The notes under the pieces were generated by a model, which was given only the letters and a program-made list of their open reading frames with translations, did no database searches and had not been told where the DNA came from. A program made the position numbers and the translations under genes. This document shows positions 53,346-61,976 of a stretch of 64,000 bases of DNA, piece after piece. Source of the DNA: Pseudoxanthomonas sp. GM95. GTDB taxonomy: Bacteria; Pseudomonadota; Gammaproteobacteria; Xanthomonadales; Xanthomonadaceae. The stretch spans positions 1,506,859 through 1,570,858 of the forward strand of contig NZ_FOAX01000002.1 in NCBI RefSeq assembly GCF_900109775.1, in the 5' to 3' direction. Position 1 is the first letter of the stretch, and each line of letters starts with the position of its first letter.

Positions 53346-54023
53346 TCCTCGTACCGGTATGAGTGCGGATGTTTTTCTTCCCGATGGAGCTGCGCGATCA
53401 CCTGCGGCGCGCTGCAGGTCTGATCAGCGAACAGCACATGTTCGGAGCGCGTCCTGGCACTGTGTCCCGCTGCTGAAGCACCCCGCCTGTGGCGGGGCGC
53501 CAGGTCTACGCCTGGGCCTGCTGCAGCAGGTTGTGCCGCGGCGTCAGGCCTTCGAGGCTAGGCGCTGTCTGCATCTGCTGCCGCGCGTCGGCTCGAACAC
53601 ATTCCGCAGGGCCCCGCGCATGAGACTTCCCGCCGATATTCCCGACGCTACGCCGCAGGCTCTGGCACTGATCGTTGCCCTGCATTGTGGCTGTGGCCTT
53701 GGACGGGGCAGGGGACATGCGGGTGACGCGATCCGCTGCGAATGCCTAATCGACCAGGTGGCGCTTCCGGGACAGGTGGCCAGTGCGTCCTTGCCTTGTT
53801 GTGATGGCTTGCCAGGGCTCGGCATTGCCTTGGGCCTGATGGCCGCAACCCTGCAGCGAAAACAATTTCCCCGCCGCGCTGCGGCTTCCTCGCCCGACAA
53901 ATTCTTTGCGCTTCCAGGTTCTCCGCGTTGCTGCGATCGCCGCGCGATGCGGCCGGCCCATCCTTGGCTGGTCCGCCCACAACAAGGACGCAATGGCGCG
54001 ACCTTGTTCAACCCGAAAGGAAA
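53346..54023. other. 678 bp upstream of the DUF736 gene, no clear gene
   Basis: Long overlapping frames on both strands have unlike-protein composition (Arg/Pro/Ala-rich, no ribosome sites). A CCCCGCC-TGT-GGCGGGG hairpin lies at 53481-53497. It could be a degraded gene or a regulatory leader. Confidence 0.5.
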
Positions 54024-54344
54024 ATGACCATGGCCAACATCGGCACCTTCACCGCAGAAAAAGACGGCTTCACCGGCACCATCCGCACCCTGACCCTCAA
54101 CACCAAGGTCAAGCTGGTTCCCAATGACAAGGGCGGCAACGACAACGCACCCGACTACCGCCTGGAGGCGGCCGGGAACGATATCGGCGCGGCGTGGAAG
54201 AAGACCAGCGAGGCAGGGCGGGATTACCTCTCGGTCTCGCTGGACGATCCTTCCTTCCCGACGACGATCTACGCCCGTCTGCTCGAAGGCGAGGACGGCT
54301 GGCATGACCTGATCTGGACGCGCAACAGGCCGCAGGTGGGCTGA
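54024..54344 (+). CDS. DUF736 protein of integrative elements
   Basis: 106 residues, ATG with GAAAGGAAA upstream (a second ATG six bases later is equally possible). Family pattern: [20 protein letters not shown], then [41 protein letters not shown] and a final LIWTR. DUF736 is a marker of ICEs and large plasmids of alpha-, beta- and gammaproteobacteria; function unknown. A GC-rich terminator follows. Confidence 0.93.
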   Translation: MTMANIGTFTAEKDGFTGTIRTLTLNTKVKLVPNDKGGNDNAPDYRLEAAGNDIGAAWKKTSEAGRDYLSVSLDDPSFPTTIYARLLEGEDGWHDLIWTRNRPQVG

Positions 54345-54352
54345 TCGCCCTG

Positions 54353-54380
54353 GCGCCCCGCCGCAAGGCGGGGCGCTCTT
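54353..54380 (+). terminator. Terminator after DUF736
   Basis: GCGCCCCGCC-GCAA-GGCGGGGCGC, a perfect 10-bp stem followed by TCTTCTC, nine bases after the stop. Confidence 0.8.
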
Positions 54381-54435
54381 CTCAAAGCTGCACTAGCTCA
54401 AGCGACCACCAGCGTCAGGTTCAAGTGCCTGACGG

Positions 54436-55863
54436 TTACGCCATCGCCCTGTCGCTGTACCGCTCGCGCAAGTGCGCTTCAATTTCTTCCAGCGACTTGC
54501 CACGCGTCTCGGGGACGATGCGCATGACAAAGAGCAGCGAGCCGACATTGATGGCTGCGGCGACAAAGAAGGTCGCGCCGCCAAAGTGATCCAGCAGCAT
54601 CGGAAACAGGAAAGAGACCACGCCATTGAAGACCCACTGGCAGGCGACGGCCAGGCCGGTCACCAGTCCGCGGACCCGGGTCGGGAACATCTCGGACATC
54701 ATCAGCCAGTAGACCGGTGCAATCAGCATCTGCATGAACAGAAGGAACGACAGGATGCATGCCAGGGCCAGATAGCTCTGCAGGGCTGAATGGGGCATCC
54801 ATGTCATGACCGCGCCAAGTGCCAGCTGCGAGGCGACCACGGCGATCAAGCCGGTAGTGAGCATCCTGCGCCGGCCGTGCCGGCCGATCAGCCAGATGCC
54901 GATCAAGGTGGCAATGACCGCAACCACGCCGTTGCCGATCGTCGCGGTCAGCGCAGCGTTGGTACCCAGGCCGGTCGAGCGAAGGATGGCCGGGGTGAAG
55001 TACATGAAGGCATTGACGCCTGTGAACTGGGCCACAAAGCCCAGTCCGACGCCGATCATCAGGACCACGCGCACCCATCGCTCTTTCGCGATGTCGCTCC
55101 AGCGGGCCTGGTGACTGCTGGCCTCTGCCTCGGTGCTCATTTCTTCAAGCTCCTTGTCCACCTGGCTTTCCGAGTGGCGAATCTTGAGCAGGACTTCGCG
55201 CGCTTCTTCCAGGCGGTTCTTCCTGGCCAGCCAGCGCGGCGAGGCTGGTACGAAAAGCAGGCCCAGCCACAGCAATGCTGCAGGCGCGGCGGCGATGGCG
55301 AGCATCGTTCGCCAGATGCCGCTGTCGTCTGAGTAGTGCGCCAATACAGCGTTGGAGATGTAGGCAATGCACTGACCCGACACGATCATGAGCTCGTTCT
55401 GGCTGACCAGCCGCGCGCGGCGGCCAGGCCCTGCCATTTCGGCAATGAACATCGGAACGACTGCAGATGCGCCACCCACTGCCATGCCAAGCACGAAGCG
55501 CATGGCCACCATGGCCGGCACATTGGGCGAGTAAGCCGTTCCCAACGCGCCGATGATGAAAATCGTGGCAACAATCCTCAGCGCGCTTCGCCGGCCACGG
55601 ACTTCAGCCAAGTGACCACTGAAAAACGAGCCCACTGCAGCACCGAAGATCAGGGAGGCTGCAACCAGTCCCTCGGTCAATGGCGTCAGACCAAGACCGC
55701 CTTGATCAGGCGCCATGCTCATGAAGGGAAGCGCGCCTGAGATCACGCCGGTGTCATAGCCGAACGCAAGCGCGCCGAGCGTGGCAATGCTCGCGATCAG
55801 TCGAACGAACCGGCTCTCTGGCGTGGAGGTGAGGGATTTTGAAGGGATTGCAGTAACTGACAT
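54436..55863 (-). CDS. Sugar porter family MFS transporter
   Basis: 475 residues, 12 predicted helices. Sugar/inositol:H+ symporter signatures: FGYDTGVISGALPF in helix 1, LAEVRGRRSALRI, PASPRWLARKNRLEEA and the C-terminal PETRGKSLEEIE. Closest in motif to XylE/GalP/IolT. No sugar catabolic genes or regulator adjoin, so the substrate (a hexose, pentose or inositol) is open. It stands alone between DUF736 and the hipA-like gene. Confidence 0.92.
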   Translation of the reverse strand: MSVTAIPSKSLTSTPESRFVRLIASIATLGALAFGYDTGVISGALPFMSMAPDQGGLGLTPLTEGLVAASLIFGAAVGSFFSGHLAEVRGRRSALRIVATIFIIGALGTAYSPNVPAMVAMRFVLGMAVGGASAVVPMFIAEMAGPGRRARLVSQNELMIVSGQCIAYISNAVLAHYSDDSGIWRTMLAIAAAPAALLWLGLLFVPASPRWLARKNRLEEAREVLLKIRHSESQVDKELEEMSTEAEASSHQARWSDIAKERWVRVVLMIGVGLGFVAQFTGVNAFMYFTPAILRSTGLGTNAALTATIGNGVVAVIATLIGIWLIGRHGRRRMLTTGLIAVVASQLALGAVMTWMPHSALQSYLALACILSFLLFMQMLIAPVYWLMMSEMFPTRVRGLVTGLAVACQWVFNGVVSFLFPMLLDHFGGATFFVAAAINVGSLLFVMRIVPETRGKSLEEIEAHLRERYSDRAMA

Positions 55864-56104
55864 CGATCCTGGATCTCTGCTGAGCGCGCGCAGTCACGCT
55901 GGCCCGCTGTTTGCGAGCTGACGTAAGTTGCGAGGGTGGGATAGCTGATGGATGTTGCGTTGCAGCAATCAGGCTAGGGGCACGACGATGAAGGCGCCGA
56001 GAATTAAATTGCGCTCACCACGCAGATGCGCGCATTTTTGATGCTTTCAGATCAACGCAGCCGTAAACCCAGCAAAAGCTTCACGTCCAGCCTTGCGCAA
56101 TTGC

Positions 56105-57478
56105 TCAGCCGATCCTGGCAACGAGCGTGGTGAGCGTGTCGTGCGCATTGGTTGCGATCACTCTTACCTGGTCGTCAATCGCTTCATCGCCAAGCACGTG
56201 CTCCCAGAAACTGAGCGCCAGTGGCGCAGCCAGACGCCATTGCTCGAACTGTCCGGGGCGGGGCATGGCGAATTCGACATCGCGGTGGATGACCGCGCCA
56301 TTGGAGCCAGGGCGCATGACCATCGGGAGCATGTCGTAGACCGGTGCCAGGCTGAGCGGCAGGGTGTCGCCGAGGCTGAGGGCGAGGTTGCCCAGGTGCA
56401 TGTCCGTATTGCCGATCTGGTTGCCGAACCAGCTGATGATCTGCATCCGGCTGGCAGTTTCCTGGTCGATCCATCCGTCACGCTCCAGCTCGACGGCAAA
56501 GTCGCGCCAGGTGATGTCGGCGTGGCCGTACATCGCATGGGCCAGGGGTGCCAGGGAGACAAAGCCCCGGCGTCCCAGGCACGAGGTCCGGTCAAAGCGT
56601 GTGGACTCAAGGAAGACCCTTCCACCTGCCTCGATGATTTCCGCGCGCGCAGCCGGGATGCCGGCCTGGGCGAGCACAGCGGCCGCGTGCTGCTCCATGC
56701 GCAGCATCTGTGCCCAGCGTGCGCCGGCAGCCTGCGAGATGGAGTCGCTGAACTTGACGATCACAGAGCGGAAGCACTTTCCTTCGCGAAGGATCGCGGT
56801 GAACTTGGGTTGCTCGCCTGCCGCCGAAGAGCCCACCGGCTCACCGCGCAGGGCCGCTTCGGCGCGCTCCAAGTACGCATGGCCGCGACCGGCAGGTTCG
56901 ACTGCCTGGGGCGCGCCAATGGAGTCGAGGGCACGACGTAGGGCGACCTCACCGATGACCAGGTCACCGAGCTGGTCGTGACCTTCGGAAAGCAGGGCCA
57001 CCATGGCGTCCTTGGGCGACCAGAACTTGATGTCCGAAGGAAGCTTTGAAGGACCGGCAATGCGATGGGCCAGGTTGCGTCCCTGGAAGCCCTGCGGGCG
57101 CTGGTCGTCCAGATACCAGGGCAATGCCGGGAAGATGCCGTCCTCGAACGGCCGATGCTGCAGGACCTCATTGGGCTTGCCCAATGCCACGAAGAAATGG
57201 TCGCCGTGCAGGGCGAGGATCTCGCCCATGGGGATGACCCGGGCATCGCCGTCGATCCGGTAAAGGGGCCAGGATCGCTCGCCTCGCACATCGCCAGTGG
57301 CTGCGTAACGGGTGTACCTGGCCTTGCCGGCGCGCAGCACGGCCTCGCCGGCAGCCGAGACTAAGCGCGAGAGGGCGGGTCGGCTGACTCGCAGCTTGGT
57401 CAGGAGGGCCCTGGCAGCCATAGGTCCGCTCAAGCGGAGGGCATTGATCAGGACCAGAATGTCGGGTTGACGAGCCAT
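56105..57478 (-). CDS. yjjJ: HipA-like kinase toxin with N-terminal HTH (YjjJ/HipH type)
   Basis: 457 residues. A winged-helix-like domain (about 1-60, SRPALSRLVSAAGEAVLRAG) is fused to a HipA kinase: Gly/Lys nucleotide region GEQPKFTAI, IVKFSD (Lys), catalytic loop NTDMHLGNLAL and the metal Asp in YDMLPM. HipA kinases phosphorylate tRNA synthetases and cause growth arrest. In the YjjJ/HipH type the antitoxin-like domain is in the same chain, and no hipB gene is next to it. It is divergent from a DUF2384 gene. Confidence 0.86.
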   Translation of the reverse strand: MARQPDILVLINALRLSGPMAARALLTKLRVSRPALSRLVSAAGEAVLRAGKARYTRYAATGDVRGERSWPLYRIDGDARVIPMGEILALHGDHFFVALGKPNEVLQHRPFEDGIFPALPWYLDDQRPQGFQGRNLAHRIAGPSKLPSDIKFWSPKDAMVALLSEGHDQLGDLVIGEVALRRALDSIGAPQAVEPAGRGHAYLERAEAALRGEPVGSSAAGEQPKFTAILREGKCFRSVIVKFSDSISQAAGARWAQMLRMEQHAAAVLAQAGIPAARAEIIEAGGRVFLESTRFDRTSCLGRRGFVSLAPLAHAMYGHADITWRDFAVELERDGWIDQETASRMQIISWFGNQIGNTDMHLGNLALSLGDTLPLSLAPVYDMLPMVMRPGSNGAVIHRDVEFAMPRPGQFEQWRLAAPLALSFWEHVLGDEAIDDQVRVIATNAHDTLTTLVARIG

Positions 57479-57482
57479 GGCT

Positions 57483-57502
57483 GAAACGATGTTTGAAACG
57501 AT
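57483..57502 (-). repeat. Direct repeats just upstream of the hipA-like start
   Basis: GAAACGAT occurs twice, 12 bp apart, starting four bases upstream of the start codon. An AT-rich stretch (57503-57540) with AAGT repeats follows. Likely an operator for the fused HTH domain. Confidence 0.5.
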
Positions 57503-57705
57503 CAGTTAATAAGTGAAAGTAAACAAGTAATTGATTTATATGGGGTGTTCACCCCTGCGGTAGCTTCGCGAGGAAGCGGCTGAAACAAAGATCATGTGTT
57601 TGCTGGGGGGCAAGTCGTCGTTGGTTAAAGCGTGGTTTCATTGTGGTTTTAACTTGCATCTAGCATGTTTGGTCTAGATTCCGAATCCCCGCCCATTGGT
57701 GGTCT

Positions 57706-58101
57706 ATGAAACCTTCTCCTTTCAGCACGGTGCCCGAAATGGATGCCTTGGAATTCGGCTATGGCCCGTCCTTTAACGCGCGAAAAGTTGCCGAATGGAT
57801 GGAGTTGGACAAGAAGGAGGTCTCTCGGATCTCGGCTGTGGCCCCGGCGTCGGTGCGTTACGACGACCATATCCCTAGGGCTGTTCGCGACCGGTTGGAA
57901 GAGATTGGCAGCATCGCCAATCTGGTTGCCCAGGTCTTTAATGGAGATGTCGGAAAGACGGCCTTGTGGTTCCGTGCGTCCAATCCGATGTTGGGGGACG
58001 TCTCGCCCAGGGACATGGTGCGACTGGGACGACATGAGAAACTGCGCAAATCCATTCGCAGCGCGATGGCTTCCAAAGTGCAGCTTCAAACAGCGCCCTA
58101 G
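57706..58101 (+). CDS. DUF2384 (MbcA/ParS/Xre) antitoxin-like protein
   Basis: 131 residues. The N-terminal part (about 1-70) contains an HTH-like segment (FNARKVAEWMELDKKEVSRI); the C-terminus has the toxin-binding pattern VAQVFNGDVGKTALWFRASNPMLGDVSPRDMV. Such antitoxins pair with RES toxins, but no RES gene follows. The divergent neighbour is a HipA-type kinase. It may be an orphan antitoxin. Confidence 0.8.
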   Translation: MKPSPFSTVPEMDALEFGYGPSFNARKVAEWMELDKKEVSRISAVAPASVRYDDHIPRAVRDRLEEIGSIANLVAQVFNGDVGKTALWFRASNPMLGDVSPRDMVRLGRHEKLRKSIRSAMASKVQLQTAP

Positions 58102-58812
58102 GCAAAGCTGGTATCTAGGCTATCAAGTACAAGTCCACCAAGAATCCGCTTGGTTACTTTCTGGCGGCTTTTTTTCCGGAGAACCTGGGCCCGCAAAGCT
58201 TCATCGAGCTGCAGGATGAAAGCGATCCGCGCGCCGTCCGGATACTAAATTCAAGAGCCGCAGCCGAGCTCTCCGGCTGGAGCCAGGTGCCCAGAGCATT
58301 TCAACGCCCCTTGTAGGTCTGGGACATAGCGCATCGGCAAGGTAATCGTAGCGTTCCTTCCCCGGGTCCTGCTGGCCGGATTTGCGCATCTGCACAAATG
58401 CACACGCGCAAAAATATGCAAATGCACAGATTCGCAAACGTTCAATTGCACTGAACCTGAAAGGCACGATTGCGAATTTTCTTGGATCCGGTTCTGAAGA
58501 TTTGCTGATTTGTGCAAATACGCTTAGGTTCAAATGAGGTTCTACAGATCGACGGATCTGGGAGAAAGCACTTCCCGTAGAGCCTCCCAACATCAGAAGA
58601 CTTGGCTGATTGCGCCTTGTCGCAGCACGGACACTGTTGGGGATAACTGAAGACCGGTTCGGTCTTGGTCGGCGGTGTCACGCAAGTCAGCGCGTGTCTG
58701 ATCGTTATGCACATGATTGCCTATCGGAACAGCGCCAGCCTGTGGGCAGCGCGTTTGCCTTGCTTGCTCTCTCTAACGCCTTCGAGTCTTCCCGTCCGAG
58801 CGGGTTCATCTC
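58102..58812. other. 711 bp upstream of the DUF2285-type gene, repeat-bearing, no clear gene
   Basis: Frames in this stretch have low-complexity, unlike-protein products and no ribosome sites. It contains the degenerate TGCACAAATGCA repeats listed next. It separates the toxin-type genes from the replication block and could hold an origin or partition site. Confidence 0.5.
58381..58519. repeat. Cluster of degenerate TGCACAAAT-type repeats
   Basis: TGCACAAATGCACA (58391-58404), TGCAAATGCACA (58417-58428) and, on the opposite strand, ATTTGCACAAA (58509-58519) share a core. TTTGCGC and GCGCAAA (58381-58387, 58406-58412) form an inverted pair. The stretch is AT-richer than its surroundings. Confidence 0.45.
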
Positions 58813-59565
58813 ATGTCCGATCCCAAGCCCAAGGCCTGGTACCCGGTTGCTGCCTACCTGTATATGCTGCACCTGGATGGCCCAGCGCTTGCTTGGGAGT
58901 ACCTTCGCCGGCATCCCGGGTATCGCCGTGCATGGGCACAGCGCAGCTTCCTACATGAAGCAGGTGGTGACTGGGGCCTGAGATTGATGGAAGACCCATC
59001 ACTGGACGCGCGCGAGGCGCAGCCAAGCTGGTTGCCCGGTCAGGTCGGCATCGTGCGGCTCCTCGCCGATGACGACCCGGCATCAAAGTCTGCGGTCTTT
59101 TCGTTTTGGGATATCCCTGGACGTAGGCAGTTGTTCCACGACGGTAGGCGCCTGCAGTTGACCACGCGTTGGCCTGGCGGCCACCGGCGATTGGAATTGG
59201 ACATGCAGTTGAACGATGGATCGGCTTACCTTCTGGCCGTGCACGCGGACGCGCCAGTTTCTCTGTTGCTTCGCCACGCGCGGGCTCTGGCCGATCCCGA
59301 TGCGGTGAACGTGCACGTGCGTCAGGTGCTGGCCAGCCCCCGGCCGACGGCGCCAGCGCTGTTGGAGATGCTCACTCTGCAAACGCTCGATGCAGTACTT
59401 GCCGGCGCATCCCAGCGCGAGATCGCCATCGGGCTTTTTGGTCGCCAGGTCGTTGCAGACGGTTGGCATGCCGACAGCGATCTGCGTGCACGAGTGCGCC
59501 GCCTGGTGCGCCGCGGTCGGGAACTGATGGACGGCGGTTACAGGCGACTGGCGCGAACAGAATAA
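58813..59565 (+). CDS. DUF2285-type element protein with N-terminal regulator-like domain
   Basis: 250 residues. It opens with AWYPVAAYLYMLHLDGPALAWEYLRRHPGYRRAW, the 'transcriptional regulator-like' segment common before DUF2285 (residues about 7-41). A middle beta-rich part (WDIPGRRQLFHDGRRLQLTTRW) and a DUF2285 helical C-terminus (TLQTLDAVLAGASQREIAIGLFG) follow. These proteins recur next to repA/parA in ICE and plasmid modules; a role in replication or transfer control is assumed. The excisionase-like gene follows. Confidence 0.85.
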   Translation: MSDPKPKAWYPVAAYLYMLHLDGPALAWEYLRRHPGYRRAWAQRSFLHEAGGDWGLRLMEDPSLDAREAQPSWLPGQVGIVRLLADDDPASKSAVFSFWDIPGRRQLFHDGRRLQLTTRWPGGHRRLELDMQLNDGSAYLLAVHADAPVSLLLRHARALADPDAVNVHVRQVLASPRPTAPALLEMLTLQTLDAVLAGASQREIAIGLFGRQVVADGWHADSDLRARVRRLVRRGRELMDGGYRRLARTE

Positions 59566-59691
59566 GCAGGCCAGGGACGCTTGGGAGGAAAGTGCAAGAC
59601 ATCCCTTTCTCGTCCGAATTGCCGTCCTGAGGCTGGACCTGACCGGCAGCAACCGTGCTGCAGGCGCCGATCCACGACGGAGGTTGATCCT

Positions 59692-59976
59692 ATGCGACCT
59701 GCACCCTTACGTCCCGCTGCCACTGCGCCTAGCGCGAAAACGCCGCAGCCGCAGCGCTACCTCAACAACGATGAGGCAGCCCAGCATCTTCGTCTTTCTC
59801 CGCGCACGCTGGAGAAACAGCGCGTGATCGGAGGCGGCCCGCGCTTCCGCAAGTTCGGACGACGCGTCATGTACGCGGTGGCCGACCTGGACGCGTGGGC
59901 CGACCTGCACAGCTTCGAGGCAACCTCCGATCCTGAGTATGCCGAGCAGCACGCGGCAGACAGCCGTGCGCGCTGA
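59692..59976 (+). CDS. Excisionase-like HTH DNA-binding protein
   Basis: 94 residues from an ATG with a strong GGAGG site. The core YLNNDEAAQHLRLSPRTLEKQR, then FRKFGRRVMYAVADLDAWA, is the MerR-like excisionase fold. It may direct excision or control the rep genes. repA starts eight bases after its stop. Confidence 0.86.
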   Translation: MRPAPLRPAATAPSAKTPQPQRYLNNDEAAQHLRLSPRTLEKQRVIGGGPRFRKFGRRVMYAVADLDAWADLHSFEATSDPEYAEQHAADSRAR

Positions 59977-59984
59977 GGCATGCC

Positions 59985-60815
59985 ATGCCCGATCCGCAGC
60001 CGGATCGCGAGCAGTTGCAGCCGTTCCAGGCGCTGCCTGGGAACATGGCGCCACGCGACAGCCAGGACCTGATGGCCTTTCCGTTCTTCTCGCTGGCCAA
60101 GTCACGCAGGACGCTGCCGATCGATTTTCGGACCGCCAGCGTCACCATCCGGGTGGAGGGCACACGCGAACACGGCATGGCCACCATCTGGGATGCCGAC
60201 GTGCTGATCTGGGCCGCCAGCCAGATCGTCCAGGCCCGCGACGAAGGTCTACATCCTTCGCGACTGATGCATGCGACGCCCTACGAGATCCTGCGGTTCA
60301 TCGGGCGCGGGGTATCGCTGCGCGATTACCAGCGCCTCAAGGCTGCGCTGGACCGGTTGCAGTCCACCACCGTGGCCACCTCGATCCGCGAAACCACCGG
60401 GAGGCGCCTGCACCGCTTCTCGTGGATCAACGAATGGAAGGAGCTGGCCGATGCGCGCGGGACGCCGCTGGGGATCGAGCTGATCCTGCCGGACTGGTTC
60501 TTTGCCGGGGTGCTCGATGCGGCGCTGGTGCTGACCATCGACCCGGCGTATTTCCGGCTGAGCGGCGGGATCGAACGCTGGCTCTACAGGCTGGTGCGCA
60601 AGCATGGCGGCAGGCAGCGCGGCGGCTGGCAGTTCGATTTCCGCCACCTGCACCGCAAATCGGGAAGCACCGCCAGGTTCTCCGACTTCGCTTTCGACCT
60701 GCGTGGCCTGGTCGCACGGCAATCGCTGCCGGGTTACCGGCTTGCTGTGGTGCGGATCGGCCCTGGCGCCGAACGGCTGGCGTTCTGGCCTGTGCCGCCT
60801 ACGGCACGGGGATAA
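59985..60815 (+). CDS. repA: Replication initiator protein RepA (RPA family)
   Basis: 276 residues. Signature start FPFFSLAKSRRTLPIDFR, then IRVEGTREHGMATIWDADVLIWAASQI, FIGRGVSLRDYQRLKAALDRLQSTTV and ELILPDWFF across the family length (about 270-300). It initiates replication of plasmids and of the circular form of ICEs. It lies between the excisionase-like gene and parA, and iteron-like repeats lie directly downstream (60839-60900). Confidence 0.93.
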   Translation: MPDPQPDREQLQPFQALPGNMAPRDSQDLMAFPFFSLAKSRRTLPIDFRTASVTIRVEGTREHGMATIWDADVLIWAASQIVQARDEGLHPSRLMHATPYEILRFIGRGVSLRDYQRLKAALDRLQSTTVATSIRETTGRRLHRFSWINEWKELADARGTPLGIELILPDWFFAGVLDAALVLTIDPAYFRLSGGIERWLYRLVRKHGGRQRGGWQFDFRHLHRKSGSTARFSDFAFDLRGLVARQSLPGYRLAVVRIGPGAERLAFWPVPPTARG

Positions 60816-60838
60816 GCCGGTGGATGACTGTGAGCGGC

Positions 60839-60900
60839 CTCGTGCTATCAGGCGCAACCAGGCTCGTGCCATCAGGCGCATCCCACTCGTGCCATCAGGA
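60839..60900 (+). repeat. Three tandem iteron-like repeats downstream of repA
   Basis: Copies start at 60839, 60863 and 60886. The shared core is CTCGTGCCATCAGG (the first has T for the second C of GCC), with periods of 24 and 23 bp. Iterons of this size are typical binding sites of plasmid replication initiators, so this is probably the origin of the extrachromosomal form. Confidence 0.8.
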
Positions 60901-61089
60901 GTACGCGTGTGCCGCAGCGCCAGTAACGGCGCGGGTTTGGCCATCGCCTAACGCTCCTAACCCAGAAGCCCTAACCATTGTTGGAGCTTTGTTGCGGTGG
61001 ACAACGGCAGATCACCGGCAGGTGCATGACTGCGCCGGAACTGATGCGTTGTCCGACTACAGCGCCAGGCAGGCAGGAAGGGCCGCAGC

Positions 61090-61728
61090 ATGATCGTGGC
61101 CGTGCTCAACCAGAAGGGTGGGGTGGGCAAGACCACCCTGGCCACCCACATTGCCGGAGAGCTCTCCCGTCGCGACCAGACCGTCCTCCTGCTCGATGCC
61201 GATCCGCAGGGCTCCTCACTGGACTGGACCCAGCGCCGGAGCCAGCTCGGGCTGCCACGACTGTTCGGTGCGGTTGGACTCGCACGCGAGACGTTGCACC
61301 AAGAGGCGCCGGAACTGGCTCGCCGCGCGGACCACGTGATCATCGACGGGCCGCCGCGCATCGCTGCCCTGGCGCGCTCTGCGCTGCTGGCGGCAGACCT
61401 GGTGCTGGTCCCGGTCCAGCCAAGTCCGTACGACCTGTGGGCCAGCGCGGAAATGGTGTCGCTGATCCAAGAAGCGCGCACCTTCAGGCCTGCGCTGCGC
61501 GCGGCCTTTGTGATCAACCGGCGCATCACCGGCACCATCATCGGGCGCGAAGCGCGCGAGGCACTTGCAGGGCAATCGTTGCCAGCGTTGCGTTGTGAGC
61601 TGCACCAGCGGGTGGTGTTCGCCGACAGCGTCGCCGCCGGACGGCTTGCGTGCGAGAGCGCCCCGGGCAGCGTCGCCGCTGCCGAGATACGTGCACTGGC
61701 CGATGAACTGCTGGCGTGGTCGCCATGA
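61090..61728 (+). CDS. parA: ParA-family partition ATPase
   Basis: 212 residues. Deviant Walker A KGGVGKTT at residues 9-16, Walker B in HVIIDGPP and the switch LLDADPQGSS. Small type Ib-like ParA. Its stop overlaps the next gene as ATGA. The context repA-parA-RHH is a plasmid-like maintenance module of the element. Confidence 0.94.
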   Translation: MIVAVLNQKGGVGKTTLATHIAGELSRRDQTVLLLDADPQGSSLDWTQRRSQLGLPRLFGAVGLARETLHQEAPELARRADHVIIDGPPRIAALARSALLAADLVLVPVQPSPYDLWASAEMVSLIQEARTFRPALRAAFVINRRITGTIIGREAREALAGQSLPALRCELHQRVVFADSVAAGRLACESAPGSVAAAEIRALADELLAWSP

Positions 61729-61976
61729 CCGGCATGCGCACCAGGCGCCCAGGCATTGGCGTGCGTCCACCGGCTGATCCGCATGCCCAGGCCTGGGTCT
61801 GCCAGGGCGATGCACAAGCGCTCCGGAAAGGCGAGCTCTACACCGCGCGACTGACCCTGGATGTCAGCCCGGCCATGCGCGCACGGATCAAGGTCATCGC
61901 CTTTACTGCCGGCGTGACCGTGGCCGAACTCCTGCGCGACCTGCTGGAGCACCAGTTCCCGGAACGTGCACCATGA
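61725..61976 (+). CDS. Ribbon-helix-helix protein, partition partner of ParA
   Basis: 83 residues. The C-terminal half, YTARLTLDVSPAMRARIKVIAFTAGVTVAELLRDLLEHQF (about 40-79), has the strand-helix-helix shape of RHH/CopG proteins; the N-terminus is disordered and basic. ParG-like centromere binders have this architecture and follow a small ParA. Both of its ends overlap the neighbours as ATGA. Confidence 0.75.
   Translation: MTGMRTRRPGIGVRPPADPHAQAWVCQGDAQALRKGELYTARLTLDVSPAMRARIKVIAFTAGVTVAELLRDLLEHQFPERAP

Noticed and set aside
53359..54305. Long overlapping frames on both strands before and over DUF736
   Set aside because: Composition unlike proteins; the minus-strand frame covers the certain DUF736 gene.
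58201..58714. Minus-strand frames of 90-130 codons
   Set aside because: Their content mirrors the short repeats (Cys/Ala/Phe runs), with no ribosome sites.
60839..60900. Short tandem repeats as a CRISPR array
   Set aside because: Period of 23-24 bp with 9-10-bp variable parts and only three copies; iterons fit, spacers do not, and no cas genes are present.
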